DNA of 9,550 bases from an uncultured Enorma sp. Its GTDB lineage: Bacteria > Actinomycetota > Coriobacteriia > Coriobacteriales > Coriobacteriaceae. A model generated the notes under the pieces. It ran no database searches. It was not told the origin of the DNA and saw nothing but the letters and a program-made list of their open reading frames with translations. How positions within the stretch are numbered: position 1 is the first letter of the stretch; every line of letters starts with the position of its first letter. Below, piece by piece: positions 7,320 to 9,550 of this stretch. Location of the stretch: NCBI GenBank assembly GCA_905210055.1, contig CAJLVH010000065.1, positions 1-9,550 of the forward strand, in the 5' to 3' direction. Position numbers and translations under genes: made by a program.

Positions 7320-7911
7320 TCAGGCTACCCGCTTCCTTGATATAGTTCTCGATGAGCCGGCGCTGCTCGCCGTCCTCATCGAGCGACTTCTCGACGATCT
7401 TCGAGGCGACGGAGACCGACAGGTCGGCGATGGAAGCGGCGGCGTTGGCATAGAGCGCGTGACGCTCATCCTCGGCCGTGCGCTTCGCCTTGGCGATGAT
7501 GCCCTCGGCCTCGGTGTGCGCCGCGGCGATGATACGCTGGCGCTCCGCCTCGGCGTCCTGGCGGGCGGCGAGGACGATATCCGCAGCCTGACGACGCGCG
7601 TCGGTGAGCATATCGTCGGATGCCTTGCGAGCCTCGAGAGCCTTCTGCTTAGTGCGATCGGCTTCCTCGAGGCTGTCGGCGATGCGGCGCTCGCGCTCGT
7701 CCATCATGGCGAGCACCTTCGGCCACACGAGCTTCGCCATCACCACAAGGATGATGAGGAACGCGATGAGCGCCGGGATGAACTCGGCCATCTTGGGGAT
7801 GAGGATGTCAACGCCTCCAGCCGATTCCTCCGCAAACGCCGATGCAGGGGCAGCGAGTGCCGCGAGCGCAGTCACGGCCACGGTGCCGGCAACGCGATGG
7901 GTGAACTTCAT
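7309..7911 (-). CDS. atpF: ATP synthase F0 subunit b with signal-peptide-like N-terminus
   Basis: Stator subunit that anchors F1 to the membrane. From the ATG at 7911 it is 200 residues, longer than the usual 155-170. Residues 1-27 look like a secretory signal: a basic MKFTHR, a hydrophobic core to about residue 20, then APASAFAEES with possible cleavage after ASA or AFA. No lipobox cysteine is present. The usual b-subunit architecture begins later: membrane helix about 43-63, then WPKVLAMMDERERRIADSLE at 63-82 and a long Ala/Glu/Arg-rich coiled coil to about 175. The start is supported by AAGGAG 6 nt upstream; an in-frame GTG at 7932 lies before that site. The ribosome site lies in the loop of a small GTGTG/CACAC inverted repeat. 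It follows atpE by 33 nt and overlaps atpH by 11 nt. Confidence 0.96.
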   Translation of the reverse strand: MKFTHRVAGTVAVTALAALAAPASAFAEESAGGVDILIPKMAEFIPALIAFLIILVVMAKLVWPKVLAMMDERERRIADSLEEADRTKQKALEARKASDDMLTDARRQAADIVLAARQDAEAERQRIIAAAHTEAEGIIAKAKRTAEDERHALYANAAASIADLSVSVASKIVEKSLDEDGEQRRLIENYIKEAGSLNAN

Positions 7912-7944
7912 AGTGTGCTCCTTATGCCACACGATGCGGCGTCT

Positions 7945-8136
7945 CTAGGAGATGAGCGTCACGACGAAGCCGATGAGGCCGAGCGCCTCGGCGAAGGCCG
8001 AAGCAAGGATGAAGACCGTGAACGCACGGCCCTGGATCTCGGGCTGGCGAGCCATGGCGCTCGTGGCGCCGAAGGCGGCGAGACCGATGGCAAGAGCTGC
8101 ACCGATAACACCGAGACCGTAACCGATAACTCCCAC
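7945..8136 (-). CDS. atpE: ATP synthase F0 subunit c (proton-binding rotor ring)
   Basis: Small two-helix proteolipid that forms the rotor ring. The GTG at 8136 is fixed by a near-perfect AAAAGGAGG ending 4 nt upstream and yields 63 residues, at the short end of the family (65-80). Helix 1 is Gly/Ala-rich (about 5-27), the polar loop is ARQPEIQG at 29-36, and helix 2 (about 38-62) carries the ion-binding glutamate E50 in LASAFAEALGLIG. Aligned through the ARQPE loop with sodium-type c subunits, the Gln of helix 1 is replaced by Ile17, and the Ser-Thr after the glutamate by Ala-Leu, so protons are the likely coupling ion. The frame is open further upstream, but those residues are basic and unlike any c subunit. 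The strong ribosome site fits the high copy number needed for the ring. Confidence 0.97.
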   Translation of the reverse strand: MGVIGYGLGVIGAALAIGLAAFGATSAMARQPEIQGRAFTVFILASAFAEALGLIGFVVTLIS

Positions 8137-8177
8137 AATTCCTCCTTTTACGTGCGCTTTCGCGCGATGTAACCTAT

Positions 8178-8202
8178 CCTTTGGGCGGGCAGGCCGCCAA
8201 GG
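8178..8202 (-). other. Hairpin in the atpB-atpE intergenic region
   Basis: On the minus strand CCTT-GGCGG pairs with CCGCC-AAGG around a 5-nt loop, with two bulged bases (CA) on the downstream arm. That gives 9 base pairs, 41 nt before the atpE start. No U run follows, so it is not a standard terminator. The position between the a and c genes fits an RNA-stability or processing element that would favour atpE expression. The fold is seen in the sequence; the role is inferred. Confidence 0.45.
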
Positions 8203-8229
8203 AACCAAAATGTTCGGGCACGTGCGTGC

Positions 8230-9030
8230 CTAGTGTTCGTCGGCCTCCGCAATCTGGATGTAGACGGCCGTGAGAATGGTGAAGACGTACGCCTGCACGA
8301 AAGCGACGATCATCTCGACCACGTAGATGATGAGCAGGATGGCAAGCCATGCCACACTCGGCAGCGCAGTCACCGCGTTCATGGCGGTGAGCTGCTCGAG
8401 CAGCGGCTCGGTGAAGAGCGCCGCCATGAGGGCGAACGAGCCCATGACGATATGTCCTGCGAACATGTTGCAGAACAAACGGATGGCCAACGTGATGGGG
8501 CGCAGGATGAGCGAGAAGACCTCGATGACCCACACGAACACGTTCATGGGGAACATGACGCCCGCCGGCGCAAGGCTCTTCCAGTAGCCGAAGAAACCGT
8601 GCTTCTGGCAGCCGCGGTACACGAAGTACACGAACGAGCAGAGCGCGAGCGCGGCCGTGCAGCCAATGGCGCCCGTTCCCGGCTTCATGCCCGGGATGAG
8701 GCCGATCACGTTATTGATGAAGATGAACATGAAAAGCGTGAGCAGGAAGGGGAAATGGCGGCGCCATTGCTCTCCCACCACACCCTTCGCCACGTCGTTC
8801 GTAACGTAGTCGATAACGTATTCGACGCCGTTCACGAACAGGCCGTGCGGCACGAGCGTGAGCCGCTTCACAAAGACGGCCATGATGAGGCAGAACACGG
8901 CAGCTGCAACGAGCAGCCAGAACGAGTACTGCGTGAGGCCGGCGTTGAGATCACCCGCCACGGGAGCAGATGAGAACTCGGCAACGAGCTCGTTAATCGC
9001 CTCGGGCAACTTGGAAAACACGTCTCCCAA
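8230..9030 (-). CDS. atpB: ATP synthase F0 subunit a
   Basis: Integral membrane stator that forms the two proton half-channels beside the c ring. From the TTG at 9030 it is 266 residues with five to six hydrophobic segments. The essential arginine is R184 in ITLAIRLFCNMFAGH. The conserved C-terminal helix is EMIVAFVQAYVFTILTAVYI with Q246. Compared with E. coli, the residue nine after the arginine is His193 (Glu219 in E. coli) and the residue seven before the glutamine is Glu239 (His245 in E. coli), the reciprocal arrangement known from mitochondria and many bacteria. Cys187 stands where LFGN usually has Gly. An upstream in-frame GTG at 9039 directly abuts the AAAGG site with no spacer, so I choose the TTG, which has the same ribosome site and spacing as murA. 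It lies 40 nt after the AtpI-like gene and 93 nt before atpE. Confidence 0.97.
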   Translation of the reverse strand: MGDVFSKLPEAINELVAEFSSAPVAGDLNAGLTQYSFWLLVAAAVFCLIMAVFVKRLTLVPHGLFVNGVEYVIDYVTNDVAKGVVGEQWRRHFPFLLTLFMFIFINNVIGLIPGMKPGTGAIGCTAALALCSFVYFVYRGCQKHGFFGYWKSLAPAGVMFPMNVFVWVIEVFSLILRPITLAIRLFCNMFAGHIVMGSFALMAALFTEPLLEQLTAMNAVTALPSVAWLAILLIIYVVEMIVAFVQAYVFTILTAVYIQIAEADEH

Positions 9031-9035
9031 CGGTG

Positions 9036-9045
9036 CCACCCTTTC
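9036..9045 (-). promoter_or_regulatory. atpB ribosome binding site that decides the start
   Basis: The minus strand reads GAAAGGGTGG, CACCG, then TTG. The ten-base site is identical to the one before murA, which has a 4-nt spacer to its GTG. The in-frame GTG at 9039 is embedded in this site, so it is a poor start. Confidence 0.6.
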
Positions 9046-9070
9046 TATCTACCGGTCGAGCCGGATCCCG

Positions 9071-9373
9071 CTAGCCGTTCCCCTTGAGGATCGCCAAGAG
9101 CGAAAGCCCGAGCATCCCCAGGAAGAACCCTACGAGTTCGCCCACGGCAAACGGCACGAGCGCCGGACGAGCCAGCACGTATGCCGCAAGCACGCCGACG
9201 AGCAACACCGCGAACGACGCGAAGATTCCGATGAACCCGAGCGTCATGTCGGCGTCGCGCGTACGACGCAGCACAGGAAGGACGGCCGCGAGCAGCGGCG
9301 CGAATGCAAGCACGCCGACGACGAAGCCGATCGCGATACTCGGAAACGATCGTGCAAGGTCGAATTCGAGCAT
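9071..9373 (-). CDS. Small membrane protein in the atpI position (AtpI-like)
   Basis: A 100-residue hydrophobic protein with three predicted membrane segments (about 13-34, 45-68 and 71-95). A charged loop, RRTRDAD at 36-42, separates the first two. The ATG at 9373 has an excellent purine-rich ribosome site (AGGGGGAGGG) a few bases upstream. The longer frame from 9460 is rejected because it would run through the promoter and leader. It is the first gene after the operon promoter and ends 40 nt before atpB, exactly where atpI lies in many atp operons. AtpI-type proteins are thought to help assemble the c ring or take up magnesium. I cannot see a decisive AtpI motif, so the name rests on position, size and topology. 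It could equally be a lineage-specific membrane protein. Confidence 0.75.
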   Translation of the reverse strand: MLEFDLARSFPSIAIGFVVGVLAFAPLLAAVLPVLRRTRDADMTLGFIGIFASFAVLLVGVLAAYVLARPALVPFAVGELVGFFLGMLGLSLLAILKGNG

Positions 9374-9437
9374 AGCCCTCCCCCTGCAACCGCCAAGCCC
9401 TTGCGGCACGCGTCGATTGCATGGGCATTGAGCGATA

Positions 9438-9465
9438 ATTATAGACACCTGACGCGGCATTACAA
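9438..9465 (-). promoter_or_regulatory. Promoter of the atp operon
   Basis: On the minus strand TTGTAA (9465-9460), a 16-bp spacer and TATAAT (9443-9438) form a good sigma-70-type promoter. Transcription would start near 9431, leaving a leader of about 58 nt before the AtpI-like ATG. A second exact TATAAT lies just upstream at 9468-9473 but has no matching -35; the AT-rich stretch it makes could act as an UP element. The whole 9374-9550 segment has no supportable gene and is visibly more AT-rich than the coding part, as expected for a promoter region. Confidence 0.7.
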
Positions 9466-9550
9466 GTATTATATGGTGGTTTGGTGTTGCCCCGCTGTTC
9501 GTTTTTTCGATAGTAAATAGCTGGGATTTTAATCGATTTATCCAATTGGG

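Noticed and set aside
8137..8208. A longer c subunit starting at 8208
   Set aside because: The added residues are basic and unlike any c subunit, and the AAAAGGAGG site lies inside that stretch, fixing the start at 8136.
9417..9445. A possible divergent plus-strand promoter (TTGCAT, 17 bp, TATAGA)
   Set aside because: Hexamer matches are poor (3/6 and 4/6), it overlaps the stronger minus-strand promoter, and no plus-strand gene follows before the window ends.
9501..9508. A T6 run on the plus strand as a terminator
   Set aside because: No convincing stem precedes it and no plus-strand gene ends there.
9374..9545. Minus-strand open frames starting at 9460 or 9545 over the promoter region
   Set aside because: They cover the promoter and leader and have no recognisable domain or ribosome site. 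The 9460 frame simply extends the AtpI-like gene upstream of its proper ATG.
1..9550. A search by eye for mobile elements, CRISPR repeats, tRNA or rRNA genes, defence or biosynthetic systems
   Set aside because: Genes are tightly packed housekeeping genes with consistent base composition and no direct-repeat arrays, transposase motifs or tRNA-like folds.

Overview
The window is a GC-rich bacterial segment in which every supportable gene lies on the minus strand, so it reads right to left. It holds a complete F-type ATP synthase operon followed by two cell-envelope genes. The order of transcription is AtpI-like protein, atpB (a), atpE (c), atpF (b), atpH (delta), atpA (alpha), atpG (gamma), atpD (beta), atpC (epsilon), then murA and a LytR-CpsA-Psr (LCP) family protein cut by the left edge. 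High GC, the gene order, the c-subunit sequence, a b subunit with a signal-peptide-like N-terminus and an LCP protein all suggest an actinobacterium. Class Coriobacteriia is my best guess; it is an inference from general family knowledge, not from a search.

Region by region (right to left): 9374-9550 is a non-coding, relatively AT-rich region with a good sigma-70-type promoter (TTGTAA, 16 bp, TATAAT) and a leader of about 58 nt. At 9071-9373 is a small three-helix membrane protein in the atpI position. From 9030 to 7309 are the three F0 genes; a 93-nt gap between atpB and atpE carries a hairpin just before the very strong atpE ribosome binding site. From 7319 to 2445 are the five F1/stalk genes, tightly packed with overlaps of 11, 8 and 4 nt and gaps of 4 and 2 nt. 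An 85-nt gap (2360-2444) then contains a strong hairpin with a short U run, followed at once by the murA ribosome binding site. murA and the LCP gene are 11 nt apart and look co-transcribed.

Together the first nine genes build the membrane rotor/stator and catalytic head of the ATP synthase. Residues in the c subunit argue for proton rather than sodium coupling. murA makes the first committed peptidoglycan precursor, and LCP proteins attach anionic polymers to peptidoglycan, so the last two genes form a wall-assembly pair downstream of the energy operon.

This is a core housekeeping region. I see no mobile element, CRISPR array, RNA gene or sign of an undescribed system. The points worth a second look are regulatory hairpins, start-site choices and small departures in the subunits. 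The long plus-strand open frames are shadows of the real genes.
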